Shown here in pieces: positions 25,554 through 36,080 of a stretch of DNA of 64,000 nt. The DNA is from Aggregicoccus sp. 17bor-14 (GTDB lineage Bacteria > Myxococcota > Myxococcia > Myxococcales > Myxococcaceae). The stretch covers positions 49,827-113,826 of the forward strand of contig NZ_VJZZ01000020.1 of the NCBI RefSeq assembly GCF_009659535.1, in the 5' to 3' direction. Position 1 is the first letter of the stretch, and each line of letters begins with the position of its first letter. The notes beneath the pieces were generated by a model. It ran no database searches. It was not told where the DNA came from and saw only the letters and a list, made by a program, of their open reading frames with translations. The translations under genes and the position numbers were made by a program.

Positions 25554-27772
25554 AACGCCTCTCCGATGGACAGGTGGAAGGAGCAGCGACCTTCAGGGGC
25601 ACCGGGGTACTTCGTCCCCTTGTTGCCGAAGAGCCCGAAGCAGCTGGTGTCGTTGAGGTCCTCGACCAGCTGCTGCTCCGCTGGAGTGGTCGCGCCGGAG
25701 TAGACGCGCAGGGGTCCACCGAAGGGCGGCCGGTAGCCGATGTCCAGGCGGATGGGCCCGATGAGGGTGAGGTAGCGCAGGCCGATGCCCACCGCGTGCT
25801 GCAGCGTGTCTCGGTCACCGAAAGGCTCGGTGGGCAGGGGCACTCCAGCGTTGTCGCGCAGCGGCACCTTGGGCGCCGTCACCAGGCCCGTCTCGTAGAA
25901 CGCGGCGAGCACCAGGCTCTGGGTAACCCGGTAGCGCGCCTCGAAGGAGGTCTCGAGGAGTCCCTCGCCTCCGATAGGCACCAACTCCGCCGAGGGCAGG
26001 TTGTCCTTCTTGTTCGGGTCGCACTCCTCCGGTGGCCGGTACACCGGGTTCCCGTTTTCGTCGAACTTGGTGATGCACTTGTTCGGGAGGATCTGCCCAA
26101 GCTGCGGCGAGAGCCTGCGGCTGTTGAAGCCGCGCATCAGGTCACCGCCCGAGAAGAAGCGGGTGATGATGGGGCTGTTCGGCTCGCCTCCGTTCTGGCC
26201 GATGGGAAACATCTTGCCCGCCCGCACGCGGGCCGAGAGGGTGAGCCGGCGCGCGTCGTCCACCGTCCTGTACACGCGCGCCTCGGGCAGCACGCGCAGG
26301 TAGGTGAAGTCCCCCTGCAGCACGCTGCCCGCCTCCTGCAGCCCCAGCGCCATGTAGTAGCCGCTGCGCGGCTCGGAGACGTCGTCGCGCCGATCCCAGG
26401 TGATGAGCTGCTCCAGGTAGCTCAGTGCGATGGTGCAGGAAGCGGAGAGCGTGTCGGCGCAGCCGAAGGCGAGCGCCGGTGCCGTTCCACCGAGGGTCGC
26501 GCGCTCGTCGCCGCTGAAGTGGTCGATCTCGATGCTGTACGCCGGCGCGATCGTGAGCGAGCGGTGCGGCTGCCAGGCCACGCCCGTGCGCAGGCGCGCC
26601 GTGTTGAATGCGTAGGCGGGCTCGAGGCCGCGCTCGAAGGTGAGCGAGGCCTGCCCGCGCACGTCGCGGAAGAGGAAGCGCGGCTGCTCGAACTCCGCCG
26701 TCGCATTGGCCACCGGGCCGCTGTCATCCGCATTGCCGCGCACCGCCGAGATCGCGCTGGGCAGGAACGCGTAGCCTACGCGCGCGCGCAGGGTGAGCTT
26801 GCGCAGGCCGCCGAAGAAGTTGCGGTCGGTGTACTCCGTCAGGAGGCGCACCTCCTGCCGCACGCTCTCCACGCCGACGCCGCCACCCGCGCGGATGGAG
26901 TGGAAGGGCGCCTCGCTCACGTCCACCACGATGGGCACCGTGCCCGCCTCGCGGTCCGGCGCGCCGCGGTTCACCTTCACGGCGCCGAACACGCCCATGC
27001 GGAACACGCGCGCCTGCGCCTCCACCAGCGCGCTCTCGCTGTACCACGCCCCCTTCTTCACCGCGCCCTGCGCCTGCTCGATGACGCGGCGGTGGTTCAC
27101 CTTGGGGTTCGCGTCCGTGGCCACGAAGGTGTTGCCGAAGCGGTAGCGCTTGCCCGGGTCCGCCACCACCAGCACCTTCGCCTCCTGGGTGGCCACGTCC
27201 ACCGTGGTGCTCCCGCTCACCTCGGCCTCGGCGTAGCCCAGCTCGCGCAGGCGCGCCTGGATGGTCGTCTTCACGCCCTCCCAGTCCAGCTCCTTGAACA
27301 CGTCCCCCTTCACCAGCGGCAGGTCCGCGAGCGCGCGCTTGCGGTGGTCCTCGGGCAGCTTGTCGAAGCCGCGGAACTCGATGCTCGCGATGCGGGTCAC
27401 GGGCCCCTCGCGCACCTGCACGCTCAGGTCCACCGCCTTGTCCCCGTGCGGCTTCACCTGGCTGCTCAGCACCTGGGCCTGGTAGTAGCCCTCCGCCTCG
27501 TAGAAGCGCTCGATGCGGCGCAGGTCCGCCTGCCACGCGTTCGCGTCGAAGTAGCGCGGCTCGTCGAAGGGCCAGAAGGGCTCGTACCAGGGCGTGGCCG
27601 TGGTGAGGATCTTCGCCTTGATGTCCCCCTCCTTCACCTCCTTCGACCCCTTCACCTCGAGGCTGTGCACCTTGGGGCCGGGGGGAGGGCGCGTGCTCGC
27701 GCAGCCCGCAGCGGCGGCCAGGACCAGGACGGCGAGCAGGGCCAGGGGGCGGGGGAGGGAGACGGCGTACAC
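25550..27772 (-). CDS. tamA: Omp85/TamA-like outer-membrane assembly protein with lipobox
   Basis: 740 residues from GTG 27772. POTRA-type repeats fill the first half (VHSLEVKGSKEVKEGDIKAK, ITRIASIEFRGFDKLPE with ITR read as VTR). A 16-strand barrel follows with the family GGGVGVESVRQEV entry and RFFSGGDLMRGF segment (the xRGF/Y motif of Omp85), then a terminal FHLSIGEAF with final Phe. It inserts beta-barrel proteins or cooperates with TamB. The signal peptide ends in a lipobox-like AAAGC (Cys24), so the protein may be lipidated at its N-terminus, which is unusual for Omp85 barrels. The tamB gene overlaps its stop. The exact split between TamA and BamA function is inferred from the TamB neighbour. 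Confidence 0.9.
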   Translation of the reverse strand: MYAVSLPRPLALLAVLVLAAAAGCASTRPPPGPKVHSLEVKGSKEVKEGDIKAKILTTATPWYEPFWPFDEPRYFDANAWQADLRRIERFYEAEGYYQAQVLSSQVKPHGDKAVDLSVQVREGPVTRIASIEFRGFDKLPEDHRKRALADLPLVKGDVFKELDWEGVKTTIQARLRELGYAEAEVSGSTTVDVATQEAKVLVVADPGKRYRFGNTFVATDANPKVNHRRVIEQAQGAVKKGAWYSESALVEAQARVFRMGVFGAVKVNRGAPDREAGTVPIVVDVSEAPFHSIRAGGGVGVESVRQEVRLLTEYTDRNFFGGLRKLTLRARVGYAFLPSAISAVRGNADDSGPVANATAEFEQPRFLFRDVRGQASLTFERGLEPAYAFNTARLRTGVAWQPHRSLTIAPAYSIEIDHFSGDERATLGGTAPALAFGCADTLSASCTIALSYLEQLITWDRRDDVSEPRSGYYMALGLQEAGSVLQGDFTYLRVLPEARVYRTVDDARRLTLSARVRAGKMFPIGQNGGEPNSPIITRFFSGGDLMRGFNSRRLSPQLGQILPNKCITKFDENGNPVYRPPEECDPNKKDNLPSAELVPIGGEGLLETSFEARYRVTQSLVLAAFYETGLVTAPKVPLRDNAGVPLPTEPFGDRDTLQHAVGIGLRYLTLIGPIRLDIGYRPPFGGPLRVYSGATTPAEQQLVEDLNDTSCFGLFGNKGTKYPGAPEGRCSFHLSIGEAF

Positions 27773-27909
27773 ACGTCGTATTTACTTCCTGCGCGCGGGG
27801 TTGGCTTCCCTCTTGCGCGGCAGAATCGCGTGGGACTGTCCGGCAACGCACCGCCCGGGTGCGAAGGCGCGTGCAGCCGGGCCCGCGCCGCGTCAGAGTG
27901 GTGGCTGAT

Positions 27910-28209
27910 ATGGCACCTCTCCGCACGCGCTGTGCTGCCGTCGCCCTGGGCCTCGCCACCCTGCTGCTCTCGGCCTGCGGACCGGCCGAGGAGCTCGTCC
28001 TCAAGGAGGGGCAGACCATCAACGGCCTGCGCTACTGCGCCTACGGCTGTCCCCTGGACACCTTCTGCGCGGAGCTCTTCCTCAAGGACACGGGGCGCTC
28101 GCCGCCCATCTGCGTGCCCCTGGAGATCTGCGACCGCTTCACCTGCGACAACGGCGGGGAGTGCCGCATCTTCGACACCTTCCCCGCCGAGGTGCGCTGC
28201 TCCGGGTAG
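27910..28209 (+). CDS. Small cysteine-rich lipoprotein with EGF-like C-terminus
   Basis: 99 residues from ATG 27910. The signal peptide ends in the lipobox LLLSAC (Cys23 region). The mature part has eight or more cysteines; the last segment CDRFTCDNGGECRI ... VRCSG follows the EGF-like spacing CxxxxCxNGGxC...C. It is presumably folded by disulfides on the cell surface or in the periplasm. The function is unknown. It is divergent from the tamA-like gene and its stop abuts the malQ stop (TAGCTA), so the two are convergent with no gap. A GTG three codons upstream is an alternative start. Confidence 0.72.
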   Translation: MAPLRTRCAAVALGLATLLLSACGPAEELVLKEGQTINGLRYCAYGCPLDTFCAELFLKDTGRSPPICVPLEICDRFTCDNGGECRIFDTFPAEVRCSG

Positions 28210-29760
28210 CTAGCGCCGGCTCGCCACGGAGAGGCGCGCGAGCCGCTCCGCCGCGCTGCGCGTCTCCGGCGTGGTGAGCAGCGCGTCCACGCTCTGGGAG
28301 ATGCGGTACGCCCAGTTGCTGTCGCTCATGCTGCCCGGCAGGTTGATGCGCTCGCGCGTGCCCAGCACGTCCTGCCAGGGCAGCACGCACAGGTCGCTTC
28401 CGGACTGCAGCGCCGCCGCGAGCAGGGCCTGGTGGATGGCGGGCGTGCACTTCTGCTCCACCTTCACCCCCTCGAACTCGGGGAAGGCGCGCGCCATCTC
28501 GCGCCGCTCCTCGTCCGTGGCCGCCTCCCACCACTCCACCACCGGCTCGGTGTCGTGGGTGCCGGTGGTGGCCAGGGAGCTGGCGGGGTAGGCGTGCGGG
28601 TCGCGGTACTTGGCGCCATCGCGCTCCCAGCGCATCACCCGGTAGCCCGGCAGTCCGAGGCGCCCGAGCACCTCGCGCACGAAGGGCGGGATGACCCCCA
28701 GGTCCTCGGCCACGATCCCCGCGCCCTCGCTCAGCAGCCGGAAGTGGCGCTCGCCGTACGCGCGCTGCGTGGGCTCGTCCTCGGGCAGGAAGCGCCCCTT
28801 GGGCGTGCGCTCGTCGCGGATCCACTGCCGGAAGTAGCCCACCGCGTGGTCCACGCGCCGCAGGTCGTAGTAGCTCGCCGCCTTCGCCGCGCGCTTCTTC
28901 AGCCACGCGTAGTCGTCCTTCTGCATCCGGGCGAAGTCGAAGTAGGGCAGGCCCCAGTCCTGGCCCGTGGCGCTGAAGTCGTCCGGGGGCACGCCCAGGC
29001 GCGCGTCGCGCCGCAGGATGTCCGGGTGCGCCCACACGTCCGCGCTGTCCTGGCCGATGATGAAGGGCTCGTCGCCGCACAGGAGGATGCCGCGCGCGCG
29101 GGCCTGGGCGCGCGCCGCGTCCCACTGCAGCTCCGCCTCCCACTGCAGCCAGGCGTGGTAGCGCACCCGGCGCTCCAGGCGCCGCCCGGCCTCGGCGAGC
29201 GCCTCGGGCCGGCGCGCGCGCAGCGCCTCCGGCCACTCCCACCAGGCCCGCTGCTGCTGCTCCTCGCTGAGCGCGCTGAACAGCGCGTAGCTCGCGAGCC
29301 ACTCGCCCTGCTCCGCGCGCCAGCGCTCGAAGGCGCGCGCGCGGAAGCTCTTCGTGCTCCACTCCTGCGCGTCGAAGTGCTCGAAGGCGCGCGCGAAGGC
29401 CCCGTTCTTGAGCGGGAACACCAGGTCGTAGCGCACGCGCGGCGCGCTGCGGGCCTCCTCCAGGCGCGCGCGCTCCGAGTCGTCCAGCGCCCGCTCGCCG
29501 CCGGTGGCGTGGAAGTCCGGCAGCTGCTCCAGGTCGATGAACAGCGCGTTGAGCCCGAAGGCCGAGCGCGTGGCGTAGGGGCTGGGGTCGCCGGGCGCCG
29601 TGGGCAGCAGGGGCAGCAGCATCAGGAGCCGCTGGCGACCCGCCTGCATCCAGCGGAACAGGCCGTCGAGCGCGCCGAAGTCGCCGATGCCGAAGTCGGT
29701 GCGGCTGCGGAGCGAGAACTGGGGGAGGAGCAGACCGGAGAGCCGGCCGAAGGAGGGCAT
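28210..29760 (-). CDS. malQ: 4-alpha-glucanotransferase (amylomaltase)
   Basis: 516 residues of GH77. It moves glucan segments between maltodextrins, releasing glucose, and works with GlgX and phosphorylase in glycogen turnover. The start FGRLSGLLLPQFSLRS with DFGIGDFG and SPYATRSAFGLNALFID matches the amylomaltase N-terminus. The catalytic region shows GIVAEDLGVIPPFV (acid/base Glu) and ATTGTHDTEPVVEWW (His-Asp). FDFARMQ and RVDHAVGYFRQW (nucleophile region RVDH) are also present. Length is typical of bacterial MalQ. Here it is a lone gene, 4 kb from glgX. Confidence 0.93.
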   Translation of the reverse strand: MPSFGRLSGLLLPQFSLRSRTDFGIGDFGALDGLFRWMQAGRQRLLMLLPLLPTAPGDPSPYATRSAFGLNALFIDLEQLPDFHATGGERALDDSERARLEEARSAPRVRYDLVFPLKNGAFARAFEHFDAQEWSTKSFRARAFERWRAEQGEWLASYALFSALSEEQQQRAWWEWPEALRARRPEALAEAGRRLERRVRYHAWLQWEAELQWDAARAQARARGILLCGDEPFIIGQDSADVWAHPDILRRDARLGVPPDDFSATGQDWGLPYFDFARMQKDDYAWLKKRAAKAASYYDLRRVDHAVGYFRQWIRDERTPKGRFLPEDEPTQRAYGERHFRLLSEGAGIVAEDLGVIPPFVREVLGRLGLPGYRVMRWERDGAKYRDPHAYPASSLATTGTHDTEPVVEWWEAATDEERREMARAFPEFEGVKVEQKCTPAIHQALLAAALQSGSDLCVLPWQDVLGTRERINLPGSMSDSNWAYRISQSVDALLTTPETRSAAERLARLSVASRR

Positions 29761-29885
29761 GGGGCCAATCTGTACCAGCCCTGTGGAGCTGGGAACTGGG
29801 GGGGTGTGCGGCTGGACACTGCAGCGGGCCGGCAGGCGGGCGCCATTGCTCGGCCGGCCAGGGAGGGCAACGTTGAACAGGCCCC

Positions 29886-30500
29886 GTGTCCCCGCGCTCC
29901 TCCCAGAACGTCCTGCCCGAGTCCTTCTACGCGCGCGATGCGCTCACCGTGGCGCGCGAGCTGCTGGGCACGCACCTGGTCCTGGAGGGCTCCGGGTCCC
30001 CGGGCGCCCCGCGCAAGGTGGGGCGCATCGTGGAGACGGAGGCCTACGTGGGCGAGCATGACCTCGCCTGCCACGCCGCGAAGGGGCGCACGAAGCGAAC
30101 CGAGGTCCTCTACGGCCCGCCCGGCCGCGCCTACGTCTACCTCATCTACGGCATGTACCACTGCTTCAACGCCGTCACGGGCCCCGAGGGCTACGCCGCC
30201 GCGGTGCTCGTGCGCGCGCTCGAGCCGCTCGAGGGCTTTGCTCCCGGCGCCCGCACGGACGGCCCCGGGCGCCTGTGCCGCAGCATGGGGCTGGACCTCT
30301 CCCACAACCGGCTCGGCCTGCTCGGCCCCCCGCTGTACCTGCTGAAGGGCGATCCCGTCCGAGAGTCCGGGGTCGAGCGGGGCCCTCGCGTGGGAGTGGA
30401 CTATGCGGGCGCGTGGGCCGCCGAGCCGTACCGGCTCTGGATTCGCGGCAATGTTCACGTGAGCAAGGCGCCCTCCGGACGCCGCGCAAAGCGTCCTTGA
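29886..30500 (+). CDS. 3-methyladenine DNA glycosylase (AAG/MPG family)
   Basis: 204 residues from GTG 29886. Monofunctional base-excision enzyme of the AAG family that removes alkylated and deaminated purines. The catalytic VETEAYVGEHDLACHA block (active-site Glu), RTEVLYGPPGRAYVYLIYG and MYHCFNAVTG are all present, as is the AAVLVRALEP segment. TDGPGRLCRSMGL matches the C-terminal helix-hairpin region. Length is normal. The gene ends 34 nt before the ECF sigma gene; they could share a transcript. Confidence 0.93.
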   Translation: MSPRSSQNVLPESFYARDALTVARELLGTHLVLEGSGSPGAPRKVGRIVETEAYVGEHDLACHAAKGRTKRTEVLYGPPGRAYVYLIYGMYHCFNAVTGPEGYAAAVLVRALEPLEGFAPGARTDGPGRLCRSMGLDLSHNRLGLLGPPLYLLKGDPVRESGVERGPRVGVDYAGAWAAEPYRLWIRGNVHVSKAPSGRRAKRP

Positions 30501-30534
30501 CGGCTCACACCGCGGCTGGGAGCTTGGACGCCAG

Positions 30535-31194
30535 ATGTCCGACCTACACAAAGAGATGGGCGAGCTGCTCGCCCCGCCCGGCGCAGACGGGAATCCGGAC
30601 GCAGACCCGGGGGCCGCCGACCGCCACCTGCTCGCGCGCGCCCAGGACGGCGACATGGCCGCCTTCGAGGCCCTGGTCGAGGGCCACAAGGACCGCGTCT
30701 TCGGCCTCGCCCTGCGCATGACGCGCTCGGAGGCGGACGCCGCCGAGATCACCCAGGAGACCTTCCTCTCCGCCTACCAGCACCTCAAGGACTTCCGGGG
30801 CGACGCCGCCTTCGGCTCCTGGGTGCACCGCATCGCGGCGAACCACGCCCTGATGCGCCTGCGCCACCGGCGCGTCGTCCAGGCCCACGAGGACGAGCTC
30901 AAGACCCCCGAGTTCACCGAGCGCGGCAGCCTCACCGGCTACCCCTCGAACGAGTGGAGCCGCGGCACCGAGGAGAAGGCCCTGGACGCCGAGCTGGGGC
31001 AGGCCATCCAGCAGGCGACCGACCACCTCCCCGAGGGCTACCGGGAGGTCTTCCTCTTGAAAGACGTGGAAGGGCTCAGCTACGAAGAAATTGCACAGGT
31101 GACCGGGAGCTCTATTCCCGCCATCAAGAGCCGGCTGCACCGCGCCCGGCTGGCCCTTCGGGAAGAGATCGACCGCTTCTACAGTGAGGCCTGA
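30535..31194 (+). CDS. ECF-family RNA polymerase sigma factor (RpoE-like)
   Basis: 219 residues with sigma region 2 (HKDRVFGLALRMTRSEADAAEITQ, core-binding, then FLSAYQHLKDF and SWVHRIAANHAL, -10 recognition) and region 4 (LPEGYREVFLLKDVEGLSYE, helix-turn-helix YEEIAQVTGSSIPAIKSRLH, -35 recognition). Region 3 is replaced by a linker, as in ECF factors. About 30 extra N-terminal residues are acidic and Pro/Gly/Asp-rich. The next gene encodes a zinc-binding anti-sigma protein that probably holds this factor inactive until an envelope or oxidative signal. Codon use is like the neighbours. Confidence 0.94.
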   Translation: MSDLHKEMGELLAPPGADGNPDADPGAADRHLLARAQDGDMAAFEALVEGHKDRVFGLALRMTRSEADAAEITQETFLSAYQHLKDFRGDAAFGSWVHRIAANHALMRLRHRRVVQAHEDELKTPEFTERGSLTGYPSNEWSRGTEEKALDAELGQAIQQATDHLPEGYREVFLLKDVEGLSYEEIAQVTGSSIPAIKSRLHRARLALREEIDRFYSEA

Positions 31195-31293
31195 AAATAT
31201 CGGGCTCGAAAGTGGCGCGTGCAGGACCCCGTGAAACGCTGAGGGGCTCGACGCATCAACCTGCACACACGGCAGACGGCAGCTGAGGTCTGG

Positions 31294-31554
31294 ATGTACA
31301 CCTGTAAAGACTCGATCAACTTGCTGCTCGACTACCTGGACGGCGAGATGCCGGCCGAGGAGGAGCGCCACCTCCAGGAGCACCTGTCCGGCTGCCCGCC
31401 CTGTGTGGACTTCCTGCGCAGCTACCGGGCCACCCCCGGGCTCTGCAAGAAGGCGCTCGCCCGCAAGATGCCTGCCGAGGTGTCGGCCAAGCTGACCGAG
31501 TTCCTGCGCGCCAAGTGCAAGCCGTCCGGGACCTCGGGCACCTCCGGAACCTGA
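31294..31554 (+). CDS. Small soluble zinc-finger (ZAS-type) anti-sigma factor
   Basis: 86 residues. The HLSGCPPC stretch gives the ZAS core HxxxCxxC, and an upstream helix (SINLLLDYLDGEMPAEEERHL) matches the anti-sigma ZAS fold. No transmembrane helix follows, so the protein is cytoplasmic, unlike RseA-type factors; a redox signal through the zinc cysteines is plausible but unproven. Three further cysteines (Cys4, Cys in GLCKK and AKCK) are present. The tail is a GTSGTSGT repeat. The stop overlaps a direct repeat of CCGGAACCTGAGC (31544-31571). It lies 99 bp after its presumed target sigma gene. Confidence 0.85.
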   Translation: MYTCKDSINLLLDYLDGEMPAEEERHLQEHLSGCPPCVDFLRSYRATPGLCKKALARKMPAEVSAKLTEFLRAKCKPSGTSGTSGT

Positions 31555-31587
31555 GCCCGGAACCTGAGCGCGGGCGCTCCGGCGCCC

Positions 31588-31617
31588 CTGACGCGGCGGG
31601 CGCAAAGCCTGTAGAAG
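31588..31617 (+). promoter_or_regulatory. Candidate promoter for rlmN-cutA
   Basis: CTGACG (31588-31593), 18-nt spacer, TAGAAG (31612-31617); or TGTAGA with a 16-nt spacer. The -10 is the same TAGAAG hexamer seen in the terminal promoter array. It sits 8-15 nt before the GTG start, so the message would be nearly leaderless. Confidence 0.4.
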
Positions 31618-31624
31618 GCTCCCC

Positions 31625-32713
31625 GTGAGCCTCGCCCCCGCCGCCCCCCTCAACCTCAAGTCCCTCTCGCTGCCGGAGCTGGAGGCCGCGCTGCAGCCGC
31701 TCGCGCCCACGCGCACGGCGGTGGCCAAGGTCTTCGCCCGGGTGTTCGCCCACGGCGCCGCGGACGTGGAGGCGGTGGCCACCGCGCCCCAGGTGCCCAA
31801 GCGCGTGGCGGACCACCTGCGCGCCCACGCCGAGCTGCCCTCCTTGCGCATCGTGGAGCGCCGCCGCGCCGAGGACGGCTTCGTGAAGTACCTCTTCGAG
31901 AGCCCCCTGGGCGGGCGCGTGGAGGCGGTGCGCATCCCGCTCTTCGTGCCCGGGACGGAGGAGAAGTACGTGGTGTGCATCAGCAGCCAGGTGGGCTGCG
32001 CGCTCGCCTGCGACTTCTGCATGACGGGCAAGCTCGGCTTCCAGCGCAACCTGCGCACCTGGGAGATCGTGGACCAGGTGATGCAGGTGCGCGCCGAGGC
32101 GGACCGCCCCGTGCGCGGCGCGGTCTTCATGGGCATGGGCGAGCCCCTGCTCAACTACACCGAGACGCTGCGCGCGGCGCGCATCCTCTGCCACCCGGCG
32201 GGGCTCGCCATCAGCGGCAAGGCCATCACCTTCTCCACCGCCGGCGTGGTGCCCGCCATCCGCCGCTACACCCGCGAGGAGCAGCCCTTCCGCCTCGCCT
32301 TCAGCCTCACCAGCGCGATCCCGGAGAAGCGCGTGCAGGTGCTGCCCATCGAGCGCACCCATCCGCTGCCCGAGCTCATCGCCGCGATTCGCGAGTACGC
32401 GCTCGCCCGCAAGGAGCGCGCGATGGTGGCCTACGTGGCCATCCGCGGCTTCAACACGGGGCTCGAGGACGCGCTCGCGCTCAAGGCCGCCTTCGAGGGC
32501 ATCCCCATCAAGCTGGACCTCATCGACGTGACCGACCCCACCGGCAAGTACCTGCCGCCCACGCCCGAGGAGCTCAGCCGCTTCCGCGACCACCTGCAGT
32601 GCCTCGGCGCGCCCATCGCGCGGCGCTACTCGGGCGGCAAGGACATCGGCGCGGCCTGCGGCACGCTCGAGGCGAGCCAGCGCGGCGGCACCCTGTTCGA
32701 GCCCGCGGCATGA
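31625..32713 (+). CDS. rlmN: RlmN-type radical SAM rRNA/tRNA (adenine-C2) methyltransferase
   Basis: 362 residues. Methylates C2 of A2503 in 23S rRNA (and some tRNAs) using SAM and a 4Fe-4S cluster. The cluster motif is CALACDFC, preceded by the family EKYVVCISSQVGC. MGMGEPLLNY, STAGVVPAI and SLTSAIPEKR follow in order. The C-terminal AACGTLEAS supplies the catalytic cysteine of RlmN/Cfr. RYSGGKDIGAACG is the usual context. GTG 31625 is used. The cutA ATG overlaps the stop (ATGA), so the pair is translationally coupled. Confidence 0.93.
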   Translation: MSLAPAAPLNLKSLSLPELEAALQPLAPTRTAVAKVFARVFAHGAADVEAVATAPQVPKRVADHLRAHAELPSLRIVERRRAEDGFVKYLFESPLGGRVEAVRIPLFVPGTEEKYVVCISSQVGCALACDFCMTGKLGFQRNLRTWEIVDQVMQVRAEADRPVRGAVFMGMGEPLLNYTETLRAARILCHPAGLAISGKAITFSTAGVVPAIRRYTREEQPFRLAFSLTSAIPEKRVQVLPIERTHPLPELIAAIREYALARKERAMVAYVAIRGFNTGLEDALALKAAFEGIPIKLDLIDVTDPTGKYLPPTPEELSRFRDHLQCLGAPIARRYSGGKDIGAACGTLEASQRGGTLFEPAA

Positions 32714-33024
32714 CCGACGTCCAGCTCGTCCTCGTCACCTGCCCGAACACGGACGTCGCCGCCTCGCTCGCGCGCACGCTCGTGGAAGAGGACCTCGCGG
32801 CCTGCGGCAACATCGTCCCCGGGCTGCGCTCCATCTACCGCTGGCAGGGGAGGGTGGAGGACGAGGCCGAAGTCCTGCTCCTCCTCAAGAGCACGCGCGA
32901 GCGCTTCGAGCGGCTGCGCGCGCGCGTCGTCGCGCTGCACCCGTACGAAGTCCCCGAGGTGCTCGCGCTCGCGGTGGAGGCGGGCCACGCGCCCTACCTC
33001 GCGTGGGTAGCGGGCGCGCGCTGA
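32710..33024 (+). CDS. cutA: CutA1-family divalent-cation tolerance protein
   Basis: 104 residues, the normal CutA1 length; a very stable cytoplasmic trimer linked to copper and metal tolerance, with a PII-like ferredoxin fold. Landmarks: VLVTCPNTDVAASLARTLV, ACGNIVPGLRSIYRWQG, EVLLLLKSTRERFERL and HPYEVPEVLALAV. The start ATG overlaps the rlmN stop by 4 nt. The biochemical role remains unsettled even in model species. Confidence 0.93.
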   Translation: MTDVQLVLVTCPNTDVAASLARTLVEEDLAACGNIVPGLRSIYRWQGRVEDEAEVLLLLKSTRERFERLRARVVALHPYEVPEVLALAVEAGHAPYLAWVAGAR

Positions 33025-33105
33025 GGCGCACACGCGTGCCCACACGGGGAAGCGAAGTCGCTCGGGTGATGTGAATCCCGCGACCCTTTCTCCGTCTGAG
33101 AGGAC

Positions 33106-33726
33106 ATGCGCCCTCTCCTCCTGAAGAGCTCCCTCGTCGCCCTGATGTTCCTCTCCACCGCGGCCTCGGCCTCGCAGCCCCGCGAGCTGCCCCAGGACCG
33201 CCACGAGCTGCGCCAGGACGGGCGCGAGCTGCGCGACGACCGGCGCGACCGCGCCGAGGCCGCGACCCTGCTGCGCCGCTACGACGCCGCGCTCGCCCGC
33301 GGTGAGCGCGGCCAGCTCCTCTCGCTCGAGCGCGAGGCGCTGCGCCAGATGGACCGCGAGCTCGCCGAGGGCTTCCGCGAGCTGCGCGACGAGCGCCGGG
33401 AGGTCGTGCGCTCCGAGCGCGAGCTGCAGGGGGACCGCCGCGGCCTGCCTCCCGCGCGCGCCGAGTCCCGCCGGGATGATCGCCGCGACCTGCGCGACGA
33501 CCAGCGCGACGCGCGCGTGGAGAGCGCGGACCTGCGCCGCGTGCGCGCCCTCCGCCAGGACTTCGCCGCGCTGAGCGGGCGCCTGGGCCGCGGCGCGCTG
33601 CGCGAGAAGCGCTCGCTGCTCGCGGACTTCTCCGCCCGCGCCCACTGGGAGGTCGCCCAGAGCCTGCGCGAGCGGCGCGAGGACGGGCGCGAGCGCCGCG
33701 AGGACCTGCGCCAGGCGCACCGCTAG
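33106..33726 (+). CDS. Exported, highly charged Arg/Asp/Glu-rich coiled-coil protein
   Basis: 206 residues. Signal peptide about 1-22 (LVALMFLSTAASAS). The mature chain is almost wholly charged, with repeated RRD, REL and RDDR units (ELRQDGRELRDDRRD, RRDDRRDLRDDQRDAR), and is predicted to be one long helix or coiled coil. It resembles the small Lys/Arg-Asp-rich periplasmic proteins seen in other Proteobacteria but no named family is assigned. A structural or periplasmic-chaperone role is speculative. It stands alone between cutA and glgX. Confidence 0.7.
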   Translation: MRPLLLKSSLVALMFLSTAASASQPRELPQDRHELRQDGRELRDDRRDRAEAATLLRRYDAALARGERGQLLSLEREALRQMDRELAEGFRELRDERREVVRSERELQGDRRGLPPARAESRRDDRRDLRDDQRDARVESADLRRVRALRQDFAALSGRLGRGALREKRSLLADFSARAHWEVAQSLRERREDGRERREDLRQAHR

Positions 33727-33831
33727 TCCACTGCTGGTCAGGTGGGCTTGTGGCCGGGCCCACCCGCCCCCACCTTCGCCCACGGGCGCACGCCGCGCCC
33801 GCGGGCGAAGAGCTTCTTCAGGGTGGGTTCG

Positions 33832-35955
<2,124 letters not shown>

Positions 35956-35966
35956 CCCGAACGTGT

Positions 35967-35995
35967 CCTCCCTCTCCCCCTGGGAGAGGGAAGGG
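35967..35995. repeat. Dispersed palindromic intergenic repeat, copy B
   Basis: CCCTCTCCC and GGGAGAGGG form a perfect 9-bp stem with a very small loop. It starts 12 nt after the glgX stop. Same element as at 10840 and 48511 but lacking the GGGTGAGGG tail. A terminator-like hairpin without U-tract. Confidence 0.7.
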
Positions 35996-36080
35996 CGCGA
36001 TGCCGTGCATCTGTCGCGCGGTCGCAAGCCCTGACACAGGACCCTTGCTCCGCGACCCCGCGCTCCCGGAGGCTCCGCAC

